DNA from: Pseudomonas sp. Irchel s3h17
Lineage (GTDB): Bacteria; Pseudomonadota; Gammaproteobacteria; Pseudomonadales; Pseudomonadaceae
NCBI RefSeq assembly: GCF_900187505.1
Contig: NZ_FYDL01000010.1
Span: 62,001 to 126,000, forward strand
Length of the DNA stretch: 64,000 bases
Direction: 5' to 3'
Shown here one piece after another: positions 36,447-46,330 of this stretch (positions within the stretch are counted from its first letter, which is position 1; every line of letters begins with the position of its first letter). Under the pieces are notes generated by a model. It was given only the letters and a program-made list of their open reading frames with translations, made no database searches and was not told the DNA's origin. The position numbers were made by a program, and so were the translations under genes.

Positions 36447-37037
36447 ATGAGTCTGGCGCTTTTCCCTCTGAACACGGTGCTGTTCCCTGGTTGCACCCTC
36501 GATTTGCAGATTTTCGAGGCGCGCTACCTGGACATGATTGGCCGCTGCATGAAACAGGGCGAAGGCTTTGGCGTGGTGTGCATCCTGGAGGGCGAGGAAG
36601 TCGGTGCTGCCGCCAGCGGCTGTGCGGTTTTCGGATGCGAGGCGCGGATCACCGATTTCACCCAGCAGGACAATGGTTTGTTGGGGATTCGTGTGCAGGG
36701 CGGGCGACGCTTTCATGTGCTGGGGGCCGACGTCCGCCAGGATCAGTTGATCGTCGCAGACGTCGAGTGGCTGGAAGAGGCGCCTGAACAATCGTTGCAG
36801 GATGACGATTCCGACTTGATCGCCTTGCTCAGGGCATTGGCCGAACACCCGATGGTCGAGGCCCTGAACATGGGCGGCGAGGTTTCAGGTCGGCAATCGC
36901 TGGCCAATCAGTTGGCCTATCTGCTGCCGTTTTCGGAGCTGGACAAGATTGACTTGCTGCAACTCGACGACCCGCAGCAACGCCTGGATGCGATTCAGGC
37001 GTTGCTGGATAAATTGCAGGGAGAGTTGTTTGTCTGA
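36447..37037 (+). CDS. Lon N-terminal (substrate-binding) domain protein
   Basis: A 196-residue protein equivalent to the N-terminal domain of the Lon protease but without ATPase or peptidase parts: LALFPLNTVLFPGCTLDLQIFE and YLDMIGRCMKQ. Standalone Lon-N proteins are common in proteobacteria and bind unfolded peptides or are of unknown use. Ten bases after cidB, so probably in the same transcript, though the roles do not obviously match. Confidence 0.88.
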   Translation: MSLALFPLNTVLFPGCTLDLQIFEARYLDMIGRCMKQGEGFGVVCILEGEEVGAAASGCAVFGCEARITDFTQQDNGLLGIRVQGGRRFHVLGADVRQDQLIVADVEWLEEAPEQSLQDDDSDLIALLRALAEHPMVEALNMGGEVSGRQSLANQLAYLLPFSELDKIDLLQLDDPQQRLDAIQALLDKLQGELFV

Positions 37038-37044
37038 TGTTGTG

Positions 37045-38361
37045 TCAGTAGGCATACCGCGCCATCGCATGGGGCAAATGCCACAACGCGAAAAAACCGA
37101 ACAATGCCACCATCGTTGGCACTACCAGCCACCAGGCTTTTGCCGGCATCGCCTTCAGTGGTGTCTGGCGTTGACTCAGCCACAGGCTGGCGGCGCAGAC
37201 ACAGGCTGCCAGCATGGCGCCAGCCAGCACGTCGGTCGGCCAGTGGGCCCCCAGATAAACACGCGACAAGGCAATCGTCAGGGCTGGCAAGCAACCAAGC
37301 AGTAGCCAGGTCAGGCGCATCCGCTGCGGTTGGCCGCGACCGGCCAGCACGGCCAGCGTCAGGAACAGCGCAAACGAGCCTGAGGCGTGGCCGCTGGGCA
37401 TGCTGTAGCTGGTCAGCGGGTCGCTCAGCACTTCCGGGCGCACGCGGGCAAGCAGGTGCTTGGTGCCGGTATTGGCCAGCGCGGTGATCAGCAGGGTGGC
37501 GCCGGCGAAGACCATGTGTCGCCATTGTCGAGTGACCAACAGCAGGATCGTCAGTGCCGCGCTGATCACCAGCATGTGCTTGAACTCACCGAGCTGGGTG
37601 AACATCACCGCCAGTTCATCCAGCAAGGGGCTGCGGTGTTCCTGGACCAGTGTCATCAAGCCCTGGTCGAAGGCCGTGAGGTGCGAGTAGCCGATGAACA
37701 GCCCGCCCAGTATCACCAGGCTGAGGCCGGAAATCAGCAGGGTGGCCCGGCGATGGCTGCGCAAGCTGCTGTTGATGCTCAGGCCGATCAATACCGCAAT
37801 GCTGCCGACCACCAGCCCGGCCTGGGGCCAGAATCCTTCGGGCAGCGGCAGGCGAATGGCGGCTCCCGTGGCCCAGCCCGGCAACAGGTACGCCACTGCC
37901 CAACCCGCGCCGGCGAGCAGGCTCACCGCAAAAAAGCGCGGGAAGGGCATGTCGAACATCCCGGCTACCATGGGCAGCATCGGCCGCAATGGCCCGATAA
38001 AGCGCCCGACCAGCAGGCTGGCGATCCCGTAGCGCTGGAAATAGGCTTCGGCGCTGCCGATCCACTCGGGGTGGTGGCGCAGTCCGGGCAGGCGGCGGAT
38101 GTTCTGGTGGAAGTGCCGCCCCAGGAAGTACGACACCACGTCACCCAGCATGCCGCCGAGAAAGCCCAGTAGCAGGGTTTCGCCCAATGACAGGGCGCCA
38201 CTGCCGGCCAGGACCGCCACGGCAAACAGCAGCACGGTGCCGGGTACGATCAGGCCGGCAATCGCCAGGCACTCGACACAGGCGACGATGAATACCGCCG
38301 CCGCCAGCCATTGCGGGTTTGCCGTCAACCAGACGGTCACGCTATCGAGCCAAGGGCCCAT
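37045..38361 (-). CDS. DedA-PAP2 fusion membrane phosphatase
   Basis: A 438-residue membrane protein. Residues 1 to about 200 are a DedA domain (ECLAIAGLIVPGTVLLF, RFIGPLRPMLPMVAGMF). Residues about 220-438 are a PAP2 phosphatase with all three motifs: KHLLARVRP, PSGH in MPSGHASG and SRVYLGAHWPTD. A lipid transporter domain joined to a lipid phosphatase suggests handling of undecaprenyl diphosphate or phosphatidate in the inner membrane; the precise substrate is inferred. It converges with the Lon-N gene, seven bases apart. Confidence 0.9.
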   Translation of the reverse strand: MGPWLDSVTVWLTANPQWLAAAVFIVACVECLAIAGLIVPGTVLLFAVAVLAGSGALSLGETLLLGFLGGMLGDVVSYFLGRHFHQNIRRLPGLRHHPEWIGSAEAYFQRYGIASLLVGRFIGPLRPMLPMVAGMFDMPFPRFFAVSLLAGAGWAVAYLLPGWATGAAIRLPLPEGFWPQAGLVVGSIAVLIGLSINSSLRSHRRATLLISGLSLVILGGLFIGYSHLTAFDQGLMTLVQEHRSPLLDELAVMFTQLGEFKHMLVISAALTILLLVTRQWRHMVFAGATLLITALANTGTKHLLARVRPEVLSDPLTSYSMPSGHASGSFALFLTLAVLAGRGQPQRMRLTWLLLGCLPALTIALSRVYLGAHWPTDVLAGAMLAACVCAASLWLSQRQTPLKAMPAKAWWLVVPTMVALFGFFALWHLPHAMARYAY

Positions 38362-38404
38362 AAAGACAACTCCATTGTTTTTCGTTAGTCCGCAGGGCGG
38401 TGGT

Positions 38405-39088
38405 TCAGATCAGCAAATAGTCGCGGCCTTCGACCTGGCCCCGGCGCAGAGGGTTCCGCGAGCAGTAGGGGGCGTAGGCACTGTCGACGAAGCGGTACAT
38501 CAGGTGTTCGTCACGGCCATGGGGGATGCCCAGGCGCGTGGTCTGGATGACGCGATTGGGCGGCCTGCCGATGTCTTCGACAAACAGCACTTCATGATCG
38601 AAGCGCTTGGCATCCCAGATCGGTACCTTCAACCCCAGCGCCTTGCATAGCAGCGTCTGGCCGGCGCAGAGCTTTTGCGATGCGCGTGGCCGGCCATTGG
38701 CATCGGGGTTGTTGAGCAGCATCTGGGCCAGGCTCGCCGGCCCGGATACGTCATCGACCCAAGGGTAGGCCGACTTGATCAGCACCGCATTGCCCGGCCC
38801 GTGAGCGCTGAAGTTCAGTGAGTCACCGCCCCGGGCGTAATACATATAGATGTGGCCTCCATCCAGAAACAAAGCCTTACGCTTTTCTGTATAGCCGAGG
38901 GAGGCGTGGCTGCCCTTTTCATCACAGTAATAGGCTTCTGTCTCGATAATGCGCGCCGAAAGCCATAGATCGCCAACCCGATGACGAATCACTTTGCCCA
39001 GCAGTTCACAGGCCAGTAGCTGGGCATCGCGGTTGAAAAAGCTGTCGGGCAGGGCTTTTGGCGGCTTCGGAGTGCTCGGCTTGGGCAT
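38405..39088 (-). CDS. 3-methyladenine DNA glycosylase (Mpg/AAG family)
   Basis: A 227-residue base-excision glycosylase of the eukaryote-like alkyladenine type: ELLGKVIRHRVGDLWLSARI, then ETEAYYCDEKGSHA (catalytic Glu at ARIIETEAY), YMYYARGGDSLNFSA and RASQKLCAGQTLLCKALGL. Removes alkylated purines. Lies behind the DedA-PAP2 gene start, on the same strand, 43 bases away, and is divergent from proA. Confidence 0.92.
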   Translation of the reverse strand: MPKPSTPKPPKALPDSFFNRDAQLLACELLGKVIRHRVGDLWLSARIIETEAYYCDEKGSHASLGYTEKRKALFLDGGHIYMYYARGGDSLNFSAHGPGNAVLIKSAYPWVDDVSGPASLAQMLLNNPDANGRPRASQKLCAGQTLLCKALGLKVPIWDAKRFDHEVLFVEDIGRPPNRVIQTTRLGIPHGRDEHLMYRFVDSAYAPYCSRNPLRRGQVEGRDYLLI

Positions 39089-39210
39089 GGGGGCAGCGTT
39101 ATAGAGACCAAATATGACGTTATGATAACAACGACGGCCTTTATCGAGGCTGAATGCTGTCTATTTTGACCATCCGCCCGTCACCGCTGTTAGTAGGCGG
39201 GCGCGGCAGC

Positions 39211-39216
39211 TATAAT
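39211..39216 (+). promoter_or_regulatory. Candidate -10 box for proA
   Basis: A perfect TATAAT lies 35 bases before the proA ATG in the divergent mpg-proA gap. No convincing -35 hexamer is seen at 16 to 18 bases upstream, so this is tentative. Confidence 0.4.
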
Positions 39217-39251
39217 CTTCCGTTTCCTCTTTGCCAAGACCACACCAGACC

Positions 39252-40523
39252 ATGACTGAGTCCGTTCTTGACTACATGACCCGTTTGGGTCGCGCTGCCC
39301 GCGACGCTTCCCGCGTGATCGGCCGCGCCAGTACCGGGCAGAAAAACCGTGCCCTGCTGGCGGCCGCCAACGCGCTGGATGCCGCTCGCGACGAGTTGAC
39401 CGCCGCCAATGAACTTGACCTGGCCGCTGGCCGGGCCAATGGGCTTGAGCCGGCCATGCTCGAACGTCTGGCCCTGACCCCGGCACGCATCGACGGCATG
39501 ATCGTCGGTTTGCGCCAGGTGGCGGCGTTGCCCGACCCGGTAGGCTCGATCCGCGACATGAGTTATCGGCCGTCAGGTATCCAGGTCGGCAAGATGCGCG
39601 TGCCCCTGGGTGTGGTCGGGATCATCTATGAGTCGCGGCCGAACGTGACCATCGATGCCGCGAGCCTGTGCCTGAAGTCGGGTAACGCGACCATCCTGCG
39701 CGGTGGTTCCGAGGCGATTCACTCCAACCGTGCCATTGCCGCCTGCATTCAGCGCGGCCTGGCCGAGGCCGGCTTGCCGGCGGCCGTGGTGCAAGTGGTC
39801 GAAACCACCGACCGCGCCGCCGTTGGCGCGCTGATCACCATGCCCGAGTATGTCGATGTGATCGTGCCGCGCGGCGGCAAGGGCCTGATCGAACGCGTCA
39901 GCCGCGATGCCCGCGTGCCGGTGATCAAGCACCTGGACGGCATCTGCCATGTCTACGTCAGTGCTCACGCCGAGCTGGCGAAGGCCCAGCGCATTGCGTT
40001 CAATGCCAAGACGTACCGCTACGGCATCTGCGGCGCCATGGAAACCCTGCTGGTCGACCAGGCGGTCGCCAAGGACTTCCTGCCGGCCATGGCTGCCCAG
40101 TTCCGCGAAAAAGGCGTTGAACTGCGTGGCTGCGAGCGTACCCGCGGCATCATCGACGCCGTGGCGGCGACCGAGGAAGACTGGAGCACCGAATACCTGG
40201 CGCCGATTTTGTCGATCCTGGTGGTCGATGGCCTGGACCAGGCAATTGAACACATCAACCATTACGGCTCGCACCACACCGACTCGATTGTCAGCGAACA
40301 CCAGGGCGAAGCCCGGCGTTTCGTGGCTGAAGTCGACTCGGCCTCGGTGATGATCAACACGCCAACGTGCTTTGCCGATGGATTCGAATACGGATTGGGT
40401 GCCGAGATTGGCATTTCTACTGATAAGCTGCACGCCCGCGGCCCGGTGGGTCTCGAAGGTCTGACCTGCGAGAAGTACATTGTGGTCGGTGATGGCCAGT
40501 TGCGCGGTCAGGAGTCGGTCTGA
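39252..40523 (+). CDS. proA: Glutamate-5-semialdehyde dehydrogenase
   Basis: NADPH-dependent reduction of gamma-glutamyl phosphate in proline synthesis. The 423-residue protein has the family segments [58 protein letters not shown] (cofactor and substrate region) and the catalytic cysteine in [17 protein letters not shown]. The ATG used gives MTESVLDYM, as in relatives. nadD begins two bases after its stop. Confidence 0.97.
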   Translation: MTESVLDYMTRLGRAARDASRVIGRASTGQKNRALLAAANALDAARDELTAANELDLAAGRANGLEPAMLERLALTPARIDGMIVGLRQVAALPDPVGSIRDMSYRPSGIQVGKMRVPLGVVGIIYESRPNVTIDAASLCLKSGNATILRGGSEAIHSNRAIAACIQRGLAEAGLPAAVVQVVETTDRAAVGALITMPEYVDVIVPRGGKGLIERVSRDARVPVIKHLDGICHVYVSAHAELAKAQRIAFNAKTYRYGICGAMETLLVDQAVAKDFLPAMAAQFREKGVELRGCERTRGIIDAVAATEEDWSTEYLAPILSILVVDGLDQAIEHINHYGSHHTDSIVSEHQGEARRFVAEVDSASVMINTPTCFADGFEYGLGAEIGISTDKLHARGPVGLEGLTCEKYIVVGDGQLRGQESV

Positions 40524-40524
40524 C

Positions 40525-41214
40525 TTGGGCGACCTCGGCAAAAGCGCCGCTGCGACTGCCCTCGAACCTCGGCCTCGGCGCATTGGTGTCTTGGGCGGGA
40601 CCTTCGATCCGGTGCACGTTGGCCATTTGCGCGGTGCGCTGGAAGTGGCCGAGTCATTGACGCTCGATGAGGTGCGCCTGACGCCCAGCGCCAGGCCGCC
40701 ACATCGGGATACGCCGCAGGTATCGGCGCTTGACCGTCTGGCGATGGTCGAATGCGCGGTAGTTGGGGTTGCACCGTTGAAGGTGGACGACCGCGAGCTC
40801 AAGCGCGACAAACCGTCCTACACTATCGACACCCTGGAGCTGATGCGCGCGGAACTCGCCGCTGACGACCAGTTGTTTCTGCTTTTGGGCTGGGACGCAT
40901 TTTGCGGCCTGCCCACTTGGCACCGCTGGGAAGAGTTGCTCCAGCATTGCCACATCCTGGTGCTGCAACGCCCGGATGCCGACAGCGAACCGCCGGATGC
41001 CTTGCGCAACCTGCTGGCAGCGCGCTCGGTGAGCGACCCGCTGGCCCTTGATGGGCCGAGTGGACAGATTGCATTCGTCTGGCAGACACCGCTCGCGGTA
41101 TCCGCCACCCAGATCCGTCAACTGCTGGCCAGCGGTAAGTCGGTACGTTTCCTGGTGCCCGACGCGGTCCTGGCCTACATCGATGCGCACGGGCTTTACC
41201 GTGCGTCGAACTGA
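40525..41214 (+). CDS. nadD: Nicotinate-nucleotide adenylyltransferase
   Basis: Adenylates nicotinate mononucleotide in NAD synthesis. The nucleotidyltransferase motif is [19 protein letters not shown], with the second motif SATQIRQLL near the C-terminus. No ATG or GTG fits upstream of the fold; TTG just after the proA stop, ten bases behind AGGAG, gives a 229-residue protein of normal length. The two genes therefore share the usual proA-nadD-rsfS-rlmH order. Confidence 0.94.
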   Translation: MGDLGKSAAATALEPRPRRIGVLGGTFDPVHVGHLRGALEVAESLTLDEVRLTPSARPPHRDTPQVSALDRLAMVECAVVGVAPLKVDDRELKRDKPSYTIDTLELMRAELAADDQLFLLLGWDAFCGLPTWHRWEELLQHCHILVLQRPDADSEPPDALRNLLAARSVSDPLALDGPSGQIAFVWQTPLAVSATQIRQLLASGKSVRFLVPDAVLAYIDAHGLYRASN

Positions 41215-41287
41215 ATAGGAGTGCTTCAAGGCACGTGGCAACAACGTGTATTGAAGCGCCCGAACATACGAGCAAAACGAGTTTTAT

Positions 41288-41782
41288 ATGACTGACAAAG
41301 ACGTAACTAAAGTAAAGCGCAAAGGCACGTTCAAGAGCGCCCCGCTGCCAGTAGAGGCTGCCACCGGCCCGGCGCTTGTCGGCGAAGCGTTGGTCAAGGT
41401 CTCCGTGGCGGCCCTGGAAGACGTCAAGGCCCAGGACATCCTGGTGATCGACGTTCGTGAAAAGCAGAGCATCACAGACTTCATGATCATCGCGACAGGT
41501 ACTTCCAACCGTCAGATCGGCGCGATGCTGGACAAAGTCCGCGAAGCGGTCAAAGCCCAGGGCGTCAAGCCGCTGGGTGAAGAAGGCAAGGGCGACAGCG
41601 ACTGGGTGCTGCTGGACATGGACGATGTCATCGTGCACATGATGACCTCCAATGCCCGCCAGTTCTACGACCTGGAGCGCCTGTGGGAAGGTGCCGAGCA
41701 GAGCCGTGCCGCCGATGGCAAGCACCACAGCCCTGAAGTCGGCCACGAGCACTTCACCAAGCTCAACAAAGACCAGCAATAA
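41288..41782 (+). CDS. rsfS: Ribosome silencing factor RsfS
   Basis: Binds ribosomal protein L14 and blocks subunit joining when nutrients are short. The conserved core reads ALEDVKAQDILVIDVRE, SITDFMIIATGTSNRQIGAM, WVLLDMDDVIVHMM and ARQFYDLERLW. At 164 residues it has an extra basic N-terminal arm (about 30 residues) and a His-rich C-terminal tail (GKHHSPEVGHEH) beyond the core. Confidence 0.96.
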   Translation: MTDKDVTKVKRKGTFKSAPLPVEAATGPALVGEALVKVSVAALEDVKAQDILVIDVREKQSITDFMIIATGTSNRQIGAMLDKVREAVKAQGVKPLGEEGKGDSDWVLLDMDDVIVHMMTSNARQFYDLERLWEGAEQSRAADGKHHSPEVGHEHFTKLNKDQQ

Positions 41783-41791
41783 GGGCTCGCT

Positions 41792-42259
41792 GTGCGACTG
41801 CGACTGATCGCCGTCGGTTCACGCATGCCCAAGTGGGTGGAAGAAGGCTGGCATGAATATGCCAAGCGTCTTCCTTCCGAGCTGGCGCTGGAACTGGTGG
41901 AAATACCGCTCAATACCCGTGGCAAGAATGCTGACGTGGCGCGTTTCATTCGCCAGGAAGGCGAAGCCATGCTGGCCAAGGTCGGCCCCAACGAGCGCAT
42001 CGTCACCCTCGAAGTCCATGGCAAGCCGTGGAGCACGGAGCAGTTGGCCGTGGAACTCGATCGCTGGCGGCTGGACTCACGCACGGTCAACTTCATGGTC
42101 GGCGGCCCCGAGGGGCTGGCACCGGAAGTGTGTGCGCGGGCGGATCAGCGCTGGTCGTTGTCGCCACTGACCTTGCCGCACCCGCTGGTGCGGATCCTGA
42201 TCGGTGAACAGCTGTATCGTGCCTGGACAGTCTTGTCCGGCCACCCTTACCACAAGTAG
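41792..42259 (+). CDS. rlmH: 23S rRNA pseudouridine1915 N3-methyltransferase
   Basis: SPOUT-family methyltransferase acting on pseudouridine 1915 of 23S rRNA in assembled ribosomes. The 155-residue protein has the family segments [25 protein letters not shown] (knot/SAM loop) and [23 protein letters not shown]. The start is GTG, nine bases after rsfS, and the gene precedes mrdA by 12 bases. Confidence 0.97.
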   Translation: MRLRLIAVGSRMPKWVEEGWHEYAKRLPSELALELVEIPLNTRGKNADVARFIRQEGEAMLAKVGPNERIVTLEVHGKPWSTEQLAVELDRWRLDSRTVNFMVGGPEGLAPEVCARADQRWSLSPLTLPHPLVRILIGEQLYRAWTVLSGHPYHK

Positions 42260-42271
42260 TTCTACGCGCTC

Positions 42272-44167
42272 ATGTCTCAGCCGATCCGCATCAAGGACCA
42301 CGAAAAAGACGCCCGTCTGGTGCGTAGTCGCGTCGTGTTCGGTGCCATTGCGGTCGTGGTGCTGATCTGCGTGCTGATTGCGCGGTTGTATTACTTGCAG
42401 GTGATTCAATACGAGTACCACTCGACCCTGTCGGAAAACAACCGCGTCCACGTTCAGCCGATTCCACCGACTCGCGGCTTGATCTTCGACCGTAATGGCG
42501 TGGTGATTGCCGATAACCGGCCCAGCTTCAGCCTGAGCATGACGCGCGAGCGCTCCGGCGATTGGCAGCAAGTACTCGATGTAATCGTCGAAGTGCTGCA
42601 GCTGACACCCGAAGACCGGGCGATTTTCGAAAAACGCATGCGCCAGGGGCGCCGGCCTTTCGAGCCGGTGCCGATCCTGTTCGAACTGACGGAAGAGCAG
42701 ATTGCCCGCATTGCGGTCAATCAGTTCCGCTTGCCAGGCGTTGAAGTGGTTGCGCAGTTGGTACGTCACTACCCGCAGGGGGCGCATTTCGCGCACTCGG
42801 TCGGGTACATGGGGCGGATCAACGAAAAAGAGCTCAAGACCCTCGACCCGGTGAACTACAGCGGTACCCATCACATCGGCAAGACCGGTATCGAGCGCTT
42901 CTACGAGCCTCAGTTGCACGGGCAGGTCGGCTACGAAGAGGTCGAGACCAACGCCCGTGGCCGTGTGTTGCGGGTGCTCAAGCGTACCGATCCGATTCCC
43001 GGCAAGGACATCATCCTGAGCCTGGACATCAAGCTGCAGGAAGCCGCCGAGGCGGCACTGGGCGGACGTCGTGGCGCGGTGGTTGCACTGGACCCGAACA
43101 CCGGCGAAGTGCTGGCGATGGTCAGCCAGCCCAGTTTCGACCCGAACCTGTTCGTGACCGGCATCAGTTTCAAGGCCTACGCCGAGCTGCGTGATTCCAT
43201 CGATCGGCCGTTGTTCAACCGCGTACTGCGCGGCTTGTACCCACCGGGTTCGACCATCAAGCCGGCCGTGGCGATTGCCGGGCTGGACGCCGGCGTGGTG
43301 ACCGCCTCGTCCAGGGTTTACGACCCGGGCTACTACCAGCTGCCCAATTACGATCACAAGTATCGCAACTGGAACCGTTCGGGTGATGGCTATGTCGATC
43401 TGGACACGGCGATCATGCGGTCCAATGACACCTACTTCTATGACCTGGCCCACAAGCTGGGGATTGATCGGTTGTCGACGTACATGAACAAGTTCGGCAT
43501 TGGCCAGAAGGTCTCGCTGGACATGTTCGAGGAATCGCCAGGCCTGATGCCGTCCCGCGAGTGGAAGCGCGCCACCCGTCGCCAGGCCTGGTTCCCGGGC
43601 GAAACCTTGATTCTGGGGATCGGCCAGGGCTACATGCAGTCGACTCCGTTGCAACTGGCGCAGGCCACAGCACTGGTGGCGAGCAAGGGCAAATGGATCC
43701 GTCCGCACCTGGCCAAGACCATCGAGGGCGAAAAGCCGGTGGATGAAAACCCGATCCCGGACATCGTCCTGCGCGATCCGGCGGACTGGGCCCGAGTCAA
43801 CCACGGTATGCAGCAAGTGATGCATGGCGCCCGTGGTACGGCGCGTAAAGCCGCCATCGGAGCGCAGTATCGGATCGCGGGCAAGTCGGGTACCGCCCAG
43901 GTGGTGGCGATCAAGCAAGGCGAGAGGTACGACCGCTCCAAGGTCCAGGAACGCCACCGTGACCACGCCTTGTTCGTCGGCTTTGCCCCGGCCGACAACC
44001 CGAAAATCGTGGTGTCGGTGATGGTCGAGAACGGTGAGTCCGGCTCCGGCGTCGCGGCACCGGTGGTGCGACAGATCATGGACGCCTGGCTCCTGGACCA
44101 GGACGGCCGGCTCAAGCCTGAGTTCGCCAGCCCTATCAGCGCGGAGGCTACGGCCCGTGAAGAGTAA
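42272..44167 (+). CDS. mrdA: Penicillin-binding protein 2
   Basis: Transpeptidase of the rod-shape elongasome; inner-membrane anchored, acting in the periplasm. The 631-residue protein has one N-terminal membrane helix (residues about 22-42), a dimerisation domain beginning IPPTRGLIFDRNGVVIADN, and a transpeptidase domain with catalytic STIK (in PPGSTIKPAVA), RSND, and KSGTAQ. Overlaps the rodA start by 11 bases. Confidence 0.97.
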   Translation: MSQPIRIKDHEKDARLVRSRVVFGAIAVVVLICVLIARLYYLQVIQYEYHSTLSENNRVHVQPIPPTRGLIFDRNGVVIADNRPSFSLSMTRERSGDWQQVLDVIVEVLQLTPEDRAIFEKRMRQGRRPFEPVPILFELTEEQIARIAVNQFRLPGVEVVAQLVRHYPQGAHFAHSVGYMGRINEKELKTLDPVNYSGTHHIGKTGIERFYEPQLHGQVGYEEVETNARGRVLRVLKRTDPIPGKDIILSLDIKLQEAAEAALGGRRGAVVALDPNTGEVLAMVSQPSFDPNLFVTGISFKAYAELRDSIDRPLFNRVLRGLYPPGSTIKPAVAIAGLDAGVVTASSRVYDPGYYQLPNYDHKYRNWNRSGDGYVDLDTAIMRSNDTYFYDLAHKLGIDRLSTYMNKFGIGQKVSLDMFEESPGLMPSREWKRATRRQAWFPGETLILGIGQGYMQSTPLQLAQATALVASKGKWIRPHLAKTIEGEKPVDENPIPDIVLRDPADWARVNHGMQQVMHGARGTARKAAIGAQYRIAGKSGTAQVVAIKQGERYDRSKVQERHRDHALFVGFAPADNPKIVVSVMVENGESGSGVAAPVVRQIMDAWLLDQDGRLKPEFASPISAEATAREE

Positions 44168-45302
44168 TTTTGATCGCATCCTCTCCAGTGAAGATGTGAT
44201 GCGTCGCCGCGCGACACTGCTGCAACGCATGCACATCGACGGCCCGTTGCTGATCCTGCTGTTGATCCTCGCCGCCGGTAGCCTGTTCGTGCTGTATTCG
44301 GCCAGCGGCAAGAGCTGGGACCTGCTGGCCAAGCAAGCCACGTCGTTCGGTATCGGCCTGGTGTCGATGATCGTGATCGCCCAGTTCGAGCCGCGTTTCA
44401 TGGCGCGCTGGGTGCCGTTGGGCTATGTGGTCGGCGTTGTGTTGCTGCTGGTGGTGGACATCATGGGCCACAACGCCATGGGGGCAACGCGCTGGATCAA
44501 CATTCCCGGGGTGATTCGCTTCCAGCCCTCGGAATTCATGAAAATCATCATGCCGGCGACCATTGCCTGGTACCTGGCCAAGCGCAGCTTGCCGCCGCAG
44601 CTCAAGCACGTTGGCATCAGCCTGCTGTTGATTGGCGTGCCGTTCATCCTGATCGTGCGCCAGCCGGACCTCGGGACCTCGCTGCTGATCCTGGCAGGCG
44701 GTGCTTTCGTGCTGTTCATGGGCGGGCTGCGCTGGCGCTGGATTGTCAGTGTGCTGGCCGCGGCGGTGCCCGTGGCGATTGCCATGTGGTTCTTCGTCAT
44801 GCACGACTACCAGAAGCAGCGTGTGCTGACCTTCCTCGACCCGGAAAGCGATCCGCTGGGTACCGGCTGGAACATCATTCAGTCCAAGGCCGCCATCGGT
44901 TCCGGTGGCGTGTTCGGCAAGGGCTGGTTGCTGGGCACCCAGTCGCACCTGGACTTCCTGCCGGAAAGCCACACCGACTTCATCATCGCGGTGATGGGCG
45001 AGGAGTTCGGCCTGGTGGGCATCTGTGCCTTGTTGCTGGTTTATCTGTTGTTGATTGGCCGTGGGCTGGTGATTACCGCCCAGGCGCAGACATTGTTTGG
45101 CAAATTGCTGGCCGGTGCGCTGACGATGACGTTTTTTGTTTACGTTTTCGTCAACATCGGTATGGTCAGTGGCCTGTTGCCGGTAGTGGGGGTGCCGTTG
45201 CCGTTCATTAGCTACGGCGGAACTTCGCTGGTAACACTGCTGTCAGCGTTTGGGGTTTTGATGTCGATCCATACCCATCGTAAGTGGATCGCGCAAGTTT
45301 GA
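44157..45302 (+). CDS. rodA: Rod-shape determining protein RodA (SEDS polymerase)
   Basis: Membrane peptidoglycan glycosyltransferase that works with PBP2. The 381-residue protein has about ten membrane segments and the SEDS motifs VVDIMGHNAMGATRWI, FQPSEFMKI, RQPDLGTSLLILAGG (catalytic aspartate) and VGVPLPFISYGGTSLVT. The GTG start inside mrdA gives VKSNFDRILSSEDVM, which matches relatives; a start at MRRRATLL is a shorter alternative. Confidence 0.95.
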   Translation: MKSNFDRILSSEDVMRRRATLLQRMHIDGPLLILLLILAAGSLFVLYSASGKSWDLLAKQATSFGIGLVSMIVIAQFEPRFMARWVPLGYVVGVVLLLVVDIMGHNAMGATRWINIPGVIRFQPSEFMKIIMPATIAWYLAKRSLPPQLKHVGISLLLIGVPFILIVRQPDLGTSLLILAGGAFVLFMGGLRWRWIVSVLAAAVPVAIAMWFFVMHDYQKQRVLTFLDPESDPLGTGWNIIQSKAAIGSGGVFGKGWLLGTQSHLDFLPESHTDFIIAVMGEEFGLVGICALLLVYLLLIGRGLVITAQAQTLFGKLLAGALTMTFFVYVFVNIGMVSGLLPVVGVPLPFISYGGTSLVTLLSAFGVLMSIHTHRKWIAQV

Positions 45303-45319
45303 ATAAGGTGAAGATTTCA

Positions 45320-46330
45320 ATGCAAGTAATGCGTGGCTGGGCGACTCGATACGCACCCTGGGTCGGCCTGGTAAGCATCCTTGGCACGGCGCCGCAGGCG
45401 CTGGCCGGCGAATATGAAGGCTCGCCCCAGGTGGCCGAATTTGTCGGTGAAATGACCCGCGACTACGGCTTCGCCGGAGAGCAGTTGATGGGCGTGTTCC
45501 GTGAGGCGCAGCGCAAGCAGTCGATTCTCGACGCGATCTCACGGCCCGCCGAGCGGGTCAAACAATGGAAAGAATATCGCCCGATGTTCCTCACGGACGC
45601 GCGAATTGCCCGCGGCGTGGACTTCTGGCGTCAGCATGAGGCCGTCCTGGCCCGTGCCGAGCAGGAATACGGTGTGCCGGCCCAGGTGATCGTCTCGATC
45701 ATCGGTGTCGAGACCTTTTTTGGTCGTAATACCGGCAATTACCGGGTGATCGACGCCTTGTCGACCCTGGGTTTCGACTACCCTCCACGTGCCGAGTTCT
45801 TCCGCAAGGAATTGCGTGAGTTCCTGCTGCTGGCCCGGGAAGAGCAGGTCGACCCGCTGACGCTCAAGGGGTCGTACGCCGGCGCCATGGGGCTGCCACA
45901 ATTCATGCCGAGCAGTTTCCGCGCCTATGCGGTGGATTTCGACGGCGATGGCCACATTAATATCTGGACCAACGCCGACGACGCCATCGGCAGCGTTGCC
46001 AGCTACTTCAAGCGCCACGGCTGGGAAGCCGGGCAACCGGTGGTCAGTCTCGCTGAAGTGCGTGGCGATCAGGTCGACGAAGGTTTGACCGTTGGCATTG
46101 AACCGGTGAAAACCGTCGGGGAGTTGCGAGCCCTGGGCTGGTCGAGTCATGATGCGCTGCGCGACGATATGCCGGTCACCGCGTTTCGTCTGGAAGGCGA
46201 CAATGGCCCGGAATACTGGATGGGCCTGAAGAATTTCTACGCGATCACGCGTTATAACCGCAGCGTGATGTACGCCATGGCCGTACATCAGTTGTCTGAG
46301 CAGTTGGTCCAAGCACGGGGCGTCAAGTAA
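45320..46330 (+). CDS. mltB: Membrane-bound lytic murein transglycosylase B (SltB1-like)
   Basis: Cleaves the MurNAc-GlcNAc bond with 1,6-anhydro product. The 336-residue protein has a signal peptide ending near PQALAGEYE, and the MltB domain with catalytic glutamate in IVSIIGVETFFGRNTG, then GSYAGAMGLPQFMPSSF and VDFDGDGHINIW. Position after mrdA-rodA corresponds to P. aeruginosa sltB1 (PA4001). Stop and next start overlap as TAATG. Confidence 0.93.
   Translation: MQVMRGWATRYAPWVGLVSILGTAPQALAGEYEGSPQVAEFVGEMTRDYGFAGEQLMGVFREAQRKQSILDAISRPAERVKQWKEYRPMFLTDARIARGVDFWRQHEAVLARAEQEYGVPAQVIVSIIGVETFFGRNTGNYRVIDALSTLGFDYPPRAEFFRKELREFLLLAREEQVDPLTLKGSYAGAMGLPQFMPSSFRAYAVDFDGDGHINIWTNADDAIGSVASYFKRHGWEAGQPVVSLAEVRGDQVDEGLTVGIEPVKTVGELRALGWSSHDALRDDMPVTAFRLEGDNGPEYWMGLKNFYAITRYNRSVMYAMAVHQLSEQLVQARGVK

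Noticed and set aside
42077..44401. Very long open frame on the strand opposite mrdA and the start of rodA
   Set aside because: It mirrors the codon pattern of strongly coding PBP2 in GC-rich DNA; its translation is His/Arg/Gln-rich and resembles no protein.
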